This document shows positions 1 to 7,220 of a DNA stretch of 26,716 nucleotides, piece after piece. This stretch comes from CAZTVF01 sp964616985 (GTDB lineage: Bacteria > Planctomycetota > Phycisphaerae > SM23-33). Under the pieces are notes generated by a model. The model worked only from the letters and a program-made list of their open reading frames with translations, ran no database searches and had not been told where the DNA came from. The position numbers were made by a program, and so were the translations under genes. The stretch lies in contig CAZTVF010000075.1 in NCBI GenBank assembly GCA_964616985.1, forward strand, positions 1-26,716, given 5' to 3'. The stretch's first letter is position 1. Every line of letters begins with the position of its first letter.

Positions 1-810
1 GCCGTCGGAGTCGGTGACCTCTTTCAGCACGGCCTTGAGGCGCTCCTCGAACTCGCCGCGGAACTTGGCCCCGGCCAGCATCGCCCCCATGTCCAGGCCG
101 ATCACCGTCTTGCCCTGCAGGCCGGCGGGCACGTCGCCATTGACGATCCGCTGGGCCAGCCCTTCGACGATGGCTGTCTTGCCCACGCCCGGCGAGCCGA
201 TCAGCACCGGGTTGTTCTTCGTGCGGCGGCTGAGCACCTGCATGCAGCGGCGGATCTCCTCATCGCGGCCGATCACCGGGTCCAGCTTGCCGCGGCGGGC
301 CATCTCGCACAGGTCGCGGCCGTAACGCTGCAGGGCCTGGTACTTGTCCTCGGGGTTGGCGTCGGTGACGCGCTGGTTGCCGCGGATGTCCTTCATGGCC
401 GCCAGGATGGCGTCGTGGCTGGCGCCCAGGCTGGTGAGAATCTCCTTGGCCGTCGACTGCTCCTGCGACAGGGCCAGCAGGAAGTGCTCGACGGAGATGT
501 ATTCGTCCTTGAGGTCGCGGGCTTCCTTGTCGGCGCGGACCAGCACGGCGTTGAGGGCCGGGTCCATCGCGATGCCCGCCTGGCCGGACTGGCTGGGCAG
601 GCGGTCGAGCTCGCCCTTGACGATGCTCTCGATGCGATCGGCGGGGATGCCGATCTTCTCCAGCAGCGGCCGCGTCAGCCCGCCGTCCTGCTGCAGCAGG
701 GCCTGCAGCATGTGCAGGGGGCTCACCTGCGCGTGGCCGAGCTCGCCGCACAGGCCTTGGGCGGCCATCAGCGATTCTTGTGCCTTCACGGTCAGTTTGT
801 CCAGACGCAT
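1..810 (-). CDS. clpB: ATP-dependent disaggregase ClpB, N-terminal part (gene runs off the window)
   Basis: The first 270 residues of the AAA+ chaperone ClpB, which with DnaK pulls apart aggregated proteins in the cytoplasm. The frame is open to base 1, so the C-terminal end lies outside the window. Residues 1-145 are the N-terminal Clp repeat domain (MRLDKLTVKAQESL, EYISVEHFLLAL). After the linker (NPEDKYQALQRYGRDL) the first nucleotide-binding domain begins with KLDPVIGRDEEIRR and RRTKNNPVLIGSPGVGKTA. The Walker A motif is at residues 205-212, almost the same place as in E. coli ClpB, and the frame continues through GAMLAGAKFRGEFEERLK, which carries the pore-loop region. GAGG about 8 nt before the ATG at 810 supports the start. 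A 7-bp inverted repeat lies in the leader (826-848). Glycine-serine in the P-loop (GSPG instead of the usual GEPG) is a minor variant. Identification is secure; ClpA/ClpC is less likely given the N-domain and linker. Confidence 0.97.
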   Translation of the reverse strand, partial: MRLDKLTVKAQESLMAAQGLCGELGHAQVSPLHMLQALLQQDGGLTRPLLEKIGIPADRIESIVKGELDRLPSQSGQAGIAMDPALNAVLVRADKEARDLKDEYISVEHFLLALSQEQSTAKEILTSLGASHDAILAAMKDIRGNQRVTDANPEDKYQALQRYGRDLCEMARRGKLDPVIGRDEEIRRCMQVLSRRTKNNPVLIGSPGVGKTAIVEGLAQRIVNGDVPAGLQGKTVIGLDMGAMLAGAKFRGEFEERLKAVLKEVTDSDG

Positions 811-1292
811 GGTTACCTCGTGTGCACAGGGGATATGTCGGCCCCTGTAACATCAATGATAAGCAGCAAAATGCGTGCCTAACGTTACCGGCTGGAAAAC
901 CGAGGCTTGCGGAAGGACGCGACTGTCACAACGAGCATCGCGGCCGCGCCCGCTTGCCATTCCGGCAGTCGCGCCGCCGGCGGCACAACGAATTGGCCAC
1001 AGAGGCACAGAGAACTCAGAGTAGAAGAAGCGGTGGGCGGAGCGTTTGGGCGTCCAAATGCCGCATGAAGGACATCATGTGGCCTCCTCACCCTGGGCCC
1101 GCGGCCTTCCTCTTCCCTGAAAGTCGATTCCTTATGCTTTGTTTTTCTCTGTGTTCTGTGGTCAGCTTCTCTGGCCGGGCGCGCCGGGCCGGGCGCGTCT
1201 TTTGAATATCCTTGTGCCATTCTGCCGGGGTGTTAGAATTTCCGCTGACGGGGCGGCCTGCGCCCGTGTCCTATCAATGAAAGGAATATCTC
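811..1292. other. Spacer between divergent clpB and the chagasin-like gene
   Basis: No convincing gene is present. Besides the clpB leader repeat it contains an imperfect inverted repeat: GGCCACAGAGGCACAGAGAA at 995-1014 and the complementary strand of the same motif at 1145-1163. Such CACAGAG-rich units resemble the 9-base-period tracts seen at about 2180-2212 and 3529-3560. A possible promoter for the downstream gene is TTGTGC (1212-1217) and TAGAAT (1234-1239) with a 16-bp gap. Confidence 0.5.
826..848 (-). promoter_or_regulatory. Inverted repeat in the clpB leader
   Basis: ACAGGGG and CCCCTGT form perfect 7-bp arms separated by 9 bases, ending 16 bp before the clpB start codon. The 9-base gap is the same as in the CIRCE heat-shock operator bound by HrcA, but the arm sequence is different, so it is not a CIRCE element by sequence. 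It could be an operator or an RNA hairpin near the ribosome binding site. Function is inferred from position only. Confidence 0.4.
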
Positions 1293-1958
1293 ATGATGAA
1301 CTCCATCTTCGTTTCCATCGCGATGCTTGGCGTGGTCTTTGCCTCGCATCGGGCGACCGATGAACCCGCGGCCAAGACGGAAGAGCAGGTTGTCGCGTTG
1401 GCCCCGGCCCAGACGATGCCGGCTACGCTGCCTGCCGATGCCAACGCGCCCAAGCCCACGCCGGGGATTCTGCCGGTGGAACCGACGCCCGCCCCGTCGG
1501 CCAGCGCCGAGCCCAAGGCCACCGCAACGCCCGAGCCCAAGGCCACGCCCGCCGCCACGCCGACAGCCACGGCGACGCCGGCGGCCCCCACGCCCTCGGC
1601 CACGGCATCGGCATCGCCGGCCACAAAGCCCGCCGCGGATGCCATCAAGCTCACGGCCATGAATCACGGCAAGAGCGTGTCGGCGGCGGTCGGGCAGAAG
1701 ATCATCGTCACGCTTTCGGGTAACCCCACGACGGGCTTCAACTGGGCCCTGACCAAGATCGATGGCCCCTCCGTCAAGGAGTCCGGCAAGATGGAGTACG
1801 TGCAGGACGACGCCAAGGGCAAGGTCGGCGTCGGCGGCAAGTTCACCTTCACCTTCGAGGCCGTCAAGGCCGGCAAGAGCACCGTCACCCTCGATTACAA
1901 ACGCCCCTTCGAAAAGACCGCCGCCAGCGCCATGACCTTCACCGTCGACGTCAAATAA
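1293..1958 (+). CDS. Secreted chagasin-like (family I42) cysteine protease inhibitor with proline-alanine-rich linker
   Basis: 221 residues. A short hydrophobic N-terminus (SIFVSIAMLGVVFA) looks like a signal peptide with cleavage after VFA. Residues about 25-120 are low complexity, rich in Ala, Pro and Thr with repeated EPKATATP-like units, and probably form a flexible stalk. The C-terminal 100 residues carry the three chagasin loops: NPTTGF (loop for the protease active site), GVGGKFTFTF (GxGG loop) and YKRPFE (the RPW-type loop, here RPF). Chagasin family proteins inhibit papain-like (C1) cysteine proteases; in bacteria they are usually periplasmic or surface bound. AAAGGA at 1280-1285 precedes the ATG. 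No lipobox cysteine was seen, so it is probably soluble or stalk-exposed rather than a lipoprotein. Gene stands alone; the hairpins just after its stop may end transcription. Domain call is by motif; target protease is unknown. Confidence 0.85.
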   Translation: MMNSIFVSIAMLGVVFASHRATDEPAAKTEEQVVALAPAQTMPATLPADANAPKPTPGILPVEPTPAPSASAEPKATATPEPKATPAATPTATATPAAPTPSATASASPATKPAADAIKLTAMNHGKSVSAAVGQKIIVTLSGNPTTGFNWALTKIDGPSVKESGKMEYVQDDAKGKVGVGGKFTFTFEAVKAGKSTVTLDYKRPFEKTAASAMTFTVDVK

Positions 1959-1965
1959 TAACGAT

Positions 1966-2074
1966 GGGTGCCATGCTTCTAGCCCCGTCAGGGGCAGAAG
2001 CATGTTTGGAGTCACGAGTGAAGGCGAATGTGTAAACATGCTTTTGGCCCTGCGGGCCTAAAAGCATGGCACCC
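1966..2074. repeat. Foldback element made of two nested hairpins
   Basis: Outer arms GGGTGCCATGCTT (1966-1978) and AAGCATGGCACCC (2062-2074) are perfect complements. Inside are two hairpins: CATGCTTCT with AGAAGCATG (1972-2004, inner stem GCCCC/GGGGC), and CATGCTTTT with AAAAGCATG (2037-2068, inner stem GCCC/GGGC). It starts 8 bp after the chagasin-like gene stop. The first hairpin could stop transcription, but no T-run follows it. Confidence 0.8.
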
Positions 2075-2159
2075 GGTCTCCGCGCGGGCTCGCACCCTAC
2101 CAGCCCGTGAACCATTCGCTGTATTCGCTTTATCCCTCTTCATCCCCGCTAATGCTTTT

Positions 2160-2215
2160 TGCTTCTTCTTCTTCTTCTTCTCTCTGCGTTCTCCGCGTTC
2201 TCCGCGGTGAAAACA
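2160..2215. repeat. CTT run followed by 9-base-period TTCTCCGCG tract
   Basis: Six to seven CTT triplets run into TTCTCTCTGCG, then two TTCTCCGCG units. The same style of tract (CCTCCGCATT, CCTCCGTGCC, CTCCGTGG) occurs at 3529-3560, and a related CACAGAG motif occurs at 995-1014 and 1145-1163. It is non-coding and ends just after the stop of the GNAT gene. Confidence 0.6.
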
Positions 2216-2229
2216 AACGCCGCCGCGCG

Positions 2230-2724
2230 TCACAGCATCTTCTGCATATAGACCGTGTCCAGCCAGCGGCCGAACTTGAAACCGGCCTCGATGAGGTGGC
2301 CGCGGTCTTCGAACCCAAATTTCGCGTGCAGGGCCAGGCTGGCGGCTTGGTCGGCGGCGATGATTGCGACGATGCTGTGGTGACCCAGTTCCTGCCCCAG
2401 GCGGATCAGCTCGGCCAGCAGCACCCGGCCCAGGCCGCGCCCGCGCATGTCGGGGTGCAGGTAGATGGAGTCCTCGACGGTGTGGCGGTACGCCTGGCGC
2501 GCCGCGAACGCCGACAGCGAACCCCAGCCCACGACGCGGTCGCCGATCTCGGCCACGACCACCGGATGCTGCGGCCCGTGATGCGTGAACCACTGGGCCC
2601 GGTCGCGCGCGGTCTCGGGCTCGGTCTGAAACGTGCAGGTGCACGTCAGGACGTAGTGGTTGTAGATGGCGTTGATCGCCTCCAGGTCCGCCAGCGCCGC
2701 CGGCCTGATGTGCAGGTTTTCCAT
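2230..2724 (-). CDS. GNAT N-acetyltransferase, phosphinothricin/L-amino-acid (PAT/MnaT) type
   Basis: 164 residues, the normal length for the single-domain PAT/MnaT group of GNAT enzymes, which transfer acetyl from acetyl-CoA to the amino group of small amino acid analogues. The N-terminus has the family hallmark IRPAALADLEAINAIYNHYV followed by TCTFQTEPET. The acetyl-CoA binding motif A is HPDMRGRGLGRVLL (about 92-105), and the C-terminus has the typical LHAKFGFEDRGHLIEAGFKFGRWLD. Substrate (phosphinothricin, methionine sulfoximine or another amine) cannot be told from sequence. No Shine-Dalgarno is seen. Instead TAGAAT lies 6 nt before the ATG, so the mRNA may be leaderless. Transcribed towards the chagasin-like gene; the upstream small membrane protein gene on the same strand ends 41 bp away. 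Confidence 0.92.
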   Translation of the reverse strand: MENLHIRPAALADLEAINAIYNHYVLTCTCTFQTEPETARDRAQWFTHHGPQHPVVVAEIGDRVVGWGSLSAFAARQAYRHTVEDSIYLHPDMRGRGLGRVLLAELIRLGQELGHHSIVAIIAADQAASLALHAKFGFEDRGHLIEAGFKFGRWLDTVYMQKML

Positions 2725-2730
2725 GCGGGC

Positions 2731-2736
2731 ATTCTA
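2731..2736 (-). promoter_or_regulatory. TAGAAT -10 box of a probably leaderless GNAT gene
   Basis: On the minus strand TAGAAT is followed by GCCCGC and then the ATG at 2724. A -10 box this close puts the transcript start at or next to the start codon. The same layout is seen before mnmA (TAGAAT, 7 nt) and the URO-D-like gene (TACCTT, 7 nt). Confidence 0.45.
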
Positions 2737-2765
2737 GCGGAGCGAAAGCGGGGGCAAAAGTCTGT

Positions 2766-3149
2766 CTATTTCTCCCACACCTCCTGCAGCCGCTCGCTGG
2801 GCTGGAGGCTCTTGCGGACGCTGTCGGCCGCCTGCGCGAGCTGTGCCGAGAGGCCGAAGTACTGCGCCGCCCCGCACAGGGCGGCCAGCAGCACCAGGGC
2901 GATCATCCACTTGGCCCCGCGCGTGAGGAAGAAGCCGTCCTTCTGGCCGGCATAGGCACGCGAGCGGCGCTTGCGCCCGGGGGATCGCAGGTGCACCACG
3001 TCGGCGCTTCCGGCGCAGGCGCGGGGGCCGGTTCGGACGCGGACGGGCACATCGCCCGCGGGGGCGCGCTGGATCGTGGCGCGGCGGAACCGCTCCGGCG
3101 GCGCAGACGCGGCGGCTGGCCCCGCGCCGTGGGGCTTGCGGTCATACAT
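2766..3149 (-). CDS. Small single-pass membrane protein, function unknown
   Basis: 127 residues from the ATG at 3149, which has CCGGAGG about 6 nt upstream; a longer frame to 3242 only adds repeat-derived sequence. Residues 1-70 are basic, Arg/Pro/Ala-rich and probably disordered (GRKRRSRAYAGQKD at the end). One hydrophobic segment follows (WMIALVLLAALCGAAQYFGL, about 80-100), then a short polar tail with SLQPSERLQEVWEK. The positive charge before the segment predicts a cytoplasmic N-terminus. I do not recognise the family. Codon use matches its neighbours and the ribosome binding site is good, so the gene is probably real. Confidence 0.65.
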   Translation of the reverse strand: MYDRKPHGAGPAAASAPPERFRRATIQRAPAGDVPVRVRTGPRACAGSADVVHLRSPGRKRRSRAYAGQKDGFFLTRGAKWMIALVLLAALCGAAQYFGLSAQLAQAADSVRKSLQPSERLQEVWEK

Positions 3150-3314
3150 ATCGGACCTCCGGAAGGAACTTAAGATTGCCGAATGCCGATTGCCAATTAC
3201 CGATTGAAGAGTTGCATTGGGGCGCTGCCGGCGAATGGGCAAGACCGGAGATGATGAGCGGGATTACACGGATTAGGGGATTGCACGGAGAAGAAAAGGC
3301 CGGAGGTCTTTGAC

Positions 3315-3386
3315 GGCGGCTTGGCCGTTCGGCGCTCTAGAAGCACGGCGCCACCCGTGTCTGACAGCGCCGAACGGCAAGCCGCC
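3315..3386. repeat. Hairpin element, GGCGGCTTGCCGTTCGGCGCT family, copy 1
   Basis: Arms GGCGGCTTGGCCGTTCGGCG.. (3315-3336) and AGCGCCGAACGGCAAGCCGC.. (3366-3386) are complementary apart from one extra base. A second copy with the same arms but a different loop is at 4970-5043, so the two copies bracket the URO-D-like gene. Confidence 0.8.
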
Positions 3387-3407
3387 AGCCCGCGGTGTTG
3401 CTGGTGG

Positions 3408-3449
3408 CGGCCTGGGAATGCCACCGCCCATCGCGCCAGGCCGCCACCC
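3408..3449. repeat. GGCGGCCTGGGAAGGCCGCC-type hairpin, diverged copy
   Basis: GGCGGCCTGGGAATGCCACC followed by CAGGCCGCCACC. Related near-perfect palindromes are at 13805-13833, 23529-23556 and 23571-23600. Confidence 0.55.
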
Positions 3450-3623
3450 GCGAAGTCGAAGCTTCGCGGAGAAAGAGAAGAGGGGCTGTCGCAGGGAATA
3501 GCGCACAGGGTTTTCCTGCTTGCATCTTCCTCCGCATTCCTCCGTGCCCTCCGTGGCTGGTAGGGGGCTTTGAAACGGTCGCCGGTCTTGTGCGCCCGCC
3601 CGGGGATTGGTACCTTCACGGCC

Positions 3624-4871
3624 ATGAGCAACACCAAAGACATCGCCGTCGTTCGCGAATTGGCCGCCCAGTATGCACAGATCGCCGCCGACCCCAAGCA
3701 GGAGGCGCGGCGGCAGATGTGGGCCGATCACAACAGCCTGCGCAAGGCGGCCTCGCCGATCCTGGCCACCTTCGGCATGTGGAACGTGTGGTGCCGCGAG
3801 GTCTTCTCCGACGACAAGATGCTCTGCACCGATCCGTTCTACCGCAACTGGGAACGTCACTTCCGCATGCAGATCTTCCACGACGGCTACGGCGACGACT
3901 ACATCATGGAGCCCTGGGTGACGGTGGGGGCCGCGCAGAAGTGGCACTGGGGCAACATCTGGGGCGTGGCGCTGGGGCACACGTCGTCCGGCGTGGAGGG
4001 CGGGGCGTGGAAGTTCGACCCCCAGCTCAAGGAGCTCTCGCCGCAGCGGCTGGCGACCCCCACGCACGAGATCGACGAGGCCGAGACGGCCCTCCGCGCC
4101 CGCATGCTCACCGACGCCATCGGCGACATCCTTCCCGTCCACGTCGGCCGCGGGCCCGCGTGCGTGGGCTTCATGGCCGACATCTCGACGCACCTGACGC
4201 AGATGCGCGGCATGGAACAGATGATGATCGACATGTATGAGTCGCCCGAGGCCCTGCGCGAGGTGCTGGCGTTCATGCGCGACGGCATCCTGGCCAACCA
4301 GCAGGCGGCGCAGGACGCCGGCGACCTGGACCTCACGTGCGGCCACAACCAGTGCATGTCCTACAGCCGCGAGCTGCCGCGGCCCGACCCGGCCGTGCGC
4401 GGGGCGAGGATGAAGGATATGTGGGCGTACTGCGCGGCCCAGGAGTTCACGCTGATCTCGCCGGCGATGCACGACGAGTTTCTGCTTCAGTACCAGAAGC
4501 CCATCATCGAGCAGTGGGGGCTGTCGGCGTACGGCTGCTGCGAGGACCTGACCAAGAAGATCGACATGCTGCGGCAGATCCGCAACCTGCGGATCATCGC
4601 CGTCACGCCGCGGGCCGACGTGAAGCGCTGCGCCGAGCAGATCGGGACGGACTACGTGATGTCGTGGCGGCCCAACCCGACGGACATGGTGTGCTGCGTG
4701 TGGAACGAGGGCACGATCCGCCGCATCCTTCGCGAGGGCCTCGCCGCCTGCCGCGGCGGCCACGTGCACATCCACCTCAAGGACATCGAGACGCTCGAAG
4801 GCGACATTACGCGGCTGAATCGCTGGGTGCAGATCACCCGCGACGAGATCGACAAGGCCCGCGTCTCGTAG
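3624..4871 (+). CDS. Uroporphyrinogen decarboxylase (URO-D) superfamily protein
   Basis: 415 residues. The barrel-type sequence with FADIST-like GFMADISTHLTQMRGMEQMMIDMYESPEALREVLAFM, the Cys/His cluster TCGHNQCMSYS (238-248), YGCCEDLTKKIDMLRQI (303-319) and the end HVHIHLKDIETLEGD match URO-D superfamily members that are not HemE. This superfamily also contains corrinoid-dependent methyltransferases that bind zinc through His and Cys. The Cys-rich motifs and length above HemE (about 350) point away from haem synthesis; the substrate is unknown. The start at 3624 is preferred because TACCTT lies 7 nt upstream as a possible leaderless -10 box and the alternative TTG at 3570 lies next to a repeat. 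The stop codon TAG falls inside a 55-bp dispersed repeat that starts at 4868. No partner corrinoid protein or radical enzyme gene is adjacent. Confidence 0.85.
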   Translation: MSNTKDIAVVRELAAQYAQIAADPKQEARRQMWADHNSLRKAASPILATFGMWNVWCREVFSDDKMLCTDPFYRNWERHFRMQIFHDGYGDDYIMEPWVTVGAAQKWHWGNIWGVALGHTSSGVEGGAWKFDPQLKELSPQRLATPTHEIDEAETALRARMLTDAIGDILPVHVGRGPACVGFMADISTHLTQMRGMEQMMIDMYESPEALREVLAFMRDGILANQQAAQDAGDLDLTCGHNQCMSYSRELPRPDPAVRGARMKDMWAYCAAQEFTLISPAMHDEFLLQYQKPIIEQWGLSAYGCCEDLTKKIDMLRQIRNLRIIAVTPRADVKRCAEQIGTDYVMSWRPNPTDMVCCVWNEGTIRRILREGLAACRGGHVHIHLKDIETLEGDITRLNRWVQITRDEIDKARVS

Positions 4872-4922
4872 GGTGGGCAGGTCCGCCGCAGGCGAGACTC
4901 GCCGTGGCGAGCATGCCCACCA
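4868..4922. repeat. 55-bp GTAGGGTGGGCAGG repeat, copy 1
   Basis: Begins GTAGGGTGGGCAGG and ends GCATGCCCACCA; GGTGGGCA and TGCCCACC are its outer arms, and GGCGAGACTCGCC is an inner palindrome. Copy 2 (13744-13798, opposite orientation) is identical over 55 bp and copy 3 (25841-25895) has one change. The stop codon of the URO-D-like gene is formed by its second to fourth bases. Confidence 0.9.
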
Positions 4923-4969
4923 GCGGCGTTCGCTCATCCATACCGTGATGGCGGCGTCCGTGGGCTGAG

Positions 4970-5043
4970 GGCGGCTTGCCGTTCGGCGCTGTAGCGGCCG
5001 ATGGCGACATGGCACCTCGCACAGCGCCGAACGGGCAAGCCGC
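4970..5043. repeat. Hairpin element, GGCGGCTTGCCGTTCGGCGCT family, copy 2
   Basis: Arms GGCGGCTTGCCGTTCGGCGC (4970-4989) and GCGCCGAACGGGCAAGCCGC (5024-5043), about 34 bp apart. Same arms as the element at 3315-3386. Confidence 0.8.
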
Positions 5044-5133
5044 AGACGGGCTTAAGGACGCACGGTACATCGAGCGTCATCAGAATCGATGGTGGGCGGG
5101 CCTGCCCACCGCCGAAACAGGACGATATTACAT

Positions 5134-5694
5134 ATGAGCATCCTCTTCTTCGATACCGAGACGACGGACCTGCCGAACTACAAATCGCCGCCGGGGCCGC
5201 ACCAGCCGCACGTGGTGCAGCTGGCGGCGGTGCTGCTGGCCGATGGCGTCGAGAGGCCGCTGGTGACGCTGGTCCAGCCGGCGGGCTGGCAGATCCACCC
5301 CAAGGCGCAGGAGACGCACGGCATCACGCTGGAGCGGGCGGCGGCCGAGGGCAGGCCCATCGCCGACGTGGTCGCCGAGTTCGACGAGATGCTCTCGCAG
5401 GCGACGCTGGTGGTGGCCCACAACATCAAGTTCGACCGCCTGCTGATGGAGTCGGAGTACCTCCGCCTGGGTCGCCGCCCCCGCTGGCCGCGGACGTTCT
5501 GCACCATGCTCACCTGCACCGACATCGTCCGCCTGCCCGCCCGCTGGGGTGGGTTCAAGTGGCCGTCGCTCGATGAAGCCTACCGCCACTTCTTCAACCG
5601 CCCGCTGGCCGGCGCCCACGACGCCCTCGCCGACGTCCGCGCGTGCATCGACATCTTCCACCACCTCGCCCGCACCGGCATCGCCCCGGCGTGA
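5134..5694 (+). CDS. DnaQ-like DEDDh 3'-5' exonuclease
   Basis: 186 residues, one exonuclease domain of the DnaQ/RNase T family. The four motifs are visible: FDTET (Asp7, Glu9), AHNIKFD (Asp101), and AHDALADV (His162, Asp167), so all metal-binding acids and the catalytic histidine are present. HGIT at 62-65 is the usual family insert after the first strand. It removes nucleotides from 3' ends of DNA or RNA; whether it acts as a stand-alone proofreading or a turnover enzyme is unknown, as there is no polymerase, helicase or UvrC domain attached. The ATG at 5134 has AGGACG about 10 nt upstream; an ATG at 5089 in the same frame lies in repeat sequence. The next gene starts 35 bp after its stop, so the two are probably co-transcribed. 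Confidence 0.92.
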   Translation: MSILFFDTETTDLPNYKSPPGPHQPHVVQLAAVLLADGVERPLVTLVQPAGWQIHPKAQETHGITLERAAAEGRPIADVVAEFDEMLSQATLVVAHNIKFDRLLMESEYLRLGRRPRWPRTFCTMLTCTDIVRLPARWGGFKWPSLDEAYRHFFNRPLAGAHDALADVRACIDIFHHLARTGIAPA

Positions 5695-5729
5695 CCAAGG
5701 GCGGAACCCGTAGAAAGGGAACGATTCAC

Positions 5730-6992
5730 ATGAACCTGGACAAACTCTTTCCGCGATACGAGCAGTTCGGGCCCCTGGTGCCGGTGTGGTGCATGACGCC
5801 GCGCCGGGCGGCGTGCATTCACCGCTTCTTCGACACCTCGCCGATCAGCCCGTCGGGCCGGTACCTCGCCGTCTTCCAGATGCCCTTCGAGGACCGCCAG
5901 GGCAGGCCGGGCGAGGCGGGGCAGGTCGTGCTGGTCGATCTGCACAGCGGGGAAGATCGCGTTCTGGCCCAGACGTGCGGGTGGGAGCCGCAGATGGGCG
6001 CGAACATCAACTGGGGCGGCAGCGACCACGAGCTGTTCTTCAACGATGTCGACACCGCCACCTGGCAGGCTTTCGCGTGGAAGCTCGATCCGCTCACCGG
6101 CCAGCGCCAGCGGATGGACGGCACGGTGTACCACGCCTCGCCCGACGGCCGGTGGCTGATCTCGGCCAACATGGACACGATGCGCCGCACGCAGCCGGGC
6201 TACGGTGTCTACCTGCTCGAGGACAGGGTCCGCCAGAACATCGGGCCCGTCGAGGACGACGGCTTCTATCTCACCGACACGGCGACGGGCAAGCGCCGCC
6301 TGCTGGCGTCAATCGCCGCGATGCTCTCGCAGGCCGACCCGCCGGTGCAGATCGAGGATGCCGCCGGCCAGGAGATCTACGGCTTTCACAGCAAGTTCAA
6401 CCCCTCCGGCGACTCGGTCATGCTGAGCCTGCGGTGGTTCCCCGTGCGCCGCCCGCCGGTGCTCAATATGTTCAAGCTCGACTTCCCGGCGGTGAAATAC
6501 GCGTGGGTGACGATGCCGGTGGCCGGCGGTGCGAAGCATTGCGCCGTGGGCCCCGAGCAATGGGTCAAGGGCGGCCATCACGCGACGTGGTTCCCCGATG
6601 GCAGGCGGATTTCGATGAATCTCGACATCGACCGCGCCGGCATGCGGTTCGTGCAGGTCAACGCTGACGGCAGCGACCTTCGAAAGATGCTGGACATCCT
6701 CGGATCGGGCCATCCCACGGTGCATCCGAGTGGGCATCTGCTGACCGACGCCTACCCGGGGGAGCCTGCGGGCTTCGGCGATGGCACGATTCCGTTGCGA
6801 TGGGTGGACCTGCGGACGGGGACGGAACGGGCCGCCGTGCGGGTCAACGTGGCCCAGCCGTGCAAGGACCAGGTTCTCCGCGTGGACGCCCACCCCGCCT
6901 GGGATCGCACCGGCCGCTACGTCACCTTCAACGCCTTCGTCGGCGGCACCCGCCGCGTCTACATCGCCGACATGCAGAGCCTCATCGGGTGA
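5730..6992 (+). CDS. Beta-propeller protein with TolB/WD40-like repeats
   Basis: 420 residues with repeated blades of the form xHPxxxPDGRxxxF: SPISPSGRYLAVFQM, YHASPDGRWLISANM, FNPSGDSVMLSLR, HHATWFPDGRRISMNLD, HPTVHPSGHLLTDAYPGE and AHPAWDRTGRYVTFNAF. These fit a six- or seven-bladed TolB/PD40-type propeller. No signal peptide is seen (MNLDKLFPRYEQFGP), so it is probably cytoplasmic. Propellers of this style include oligogalacturonate-lyase-like enzymes, which use His ligands for manganese; the several HH/HP motifs here would allow that but do not prove it. AGAAAGGGA about 10 nt before the ATG at 5730 sets the start. It follows the exonuclease gene by 35 bp on the same strand, though no functional link is obvious. 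Confidence 0.8.
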   Translation: MNLDKLFPRYEQFGPLVPVWCMTPRRAACIHRFFDTSPISPSGRYLAVFQMPFEDRQGRPGEAGQVVLVDLHSGEDRVLAQTCGWEPQMGANINWGGSDHELFFNDVDTATWQAFAWKLDPLTGQRQRMDGTVYHASPDGRWLISANMDTMRRTQPGYGVYLLEDRVRQNIGPVEDDGFYLTDTATGKRRLLASIAAMLSQADPPVQIEDAAGQEIYGFHSKFNPSGDSVMLSLRWFPVRRPPVLNMFKLDFPAVKYAWVTMPVAGGAKHCAVGPEQWVKGGHHATWFPDGRRISMNLDIDRAGMRFVQVNADGSDLRKMLDILGSGHPTVHPSGHLLTDAYPGEPAGFGDGTIPLRWVDLRTGTERAAVRVNVAQPCKDQVLRVDAHPAWDRTGRYVTFNAFVGGTRRVYIADMQSLIG

Positions 6993-7010
6993 TTTGAGGG
7001 AAAGACTGCT

Positions 7011-7125
7011 ATGGAGTGCGGCGGCAGCGACGCCGCTTTGGATCGTCGCGCCACCGAGCCCCCATTGCGTTCATAGCACGACGGCCGTGAGATCCATAGC
7101 AGCGTCGTTGCCGCCGCATTCCCCA
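7011..7125. repeat. Imperfect foldback just after the propeller gene
   Basis: GGAGTGCGGCGGCAGCGACG.. (7014 onward, ending TTTGGATC) pairs with GATCCATAGCAGCGTCGTTGCCGCCGCATTCC (about 7090-7122), a stem of about 30 bp with a few mismatches. It may act as a transcription end for the upstream gene, but no T-run follows. Confidence 0.65.
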
Positions 7126-7220
7126 TGATCTTCGCCGCCGAGAAGCCGCCTGCCCTATGGCCTGAATCGCCGAGTGTGACGCTTCGCCCCGCCACAGGAA
7201 GATCGACGTGGCGGGTTGCA

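Larger units (their letters stand above)
3150..3623. other. Repeat-rich spacer before the URO-D-like gene
   Basis: No gene supported. In order it holds a heptad-like tract (3174-3207, units such as ATTGCCG/ATTGCCA), a 72-bp hairpin (3315-3386), a GGCGGCCTGGGAA hairpin (about 3408-3449), and a CCTCCG tract (3529-3560). A frame beginning with TTG at 3570 runs into the next gene but starts inside the repeat tract. Confidence 0.6.

Noticed and set aside
885..1220. Open frame of 111 codons on the minus strand between clpB and the chagasin-like gene
   Set aside because: It runs through CACAGAG repeat sequence, has no ribosome binding site and shows no recognisable domain.
3273..5015. 580-codon open frame on the minus strand over the URO-D-like gene
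   Set aside because: Antisense shadow in GC-rich DNA; Arg/His/Ala-rich with no domain, while the plus-strand frame has clear family motifs.
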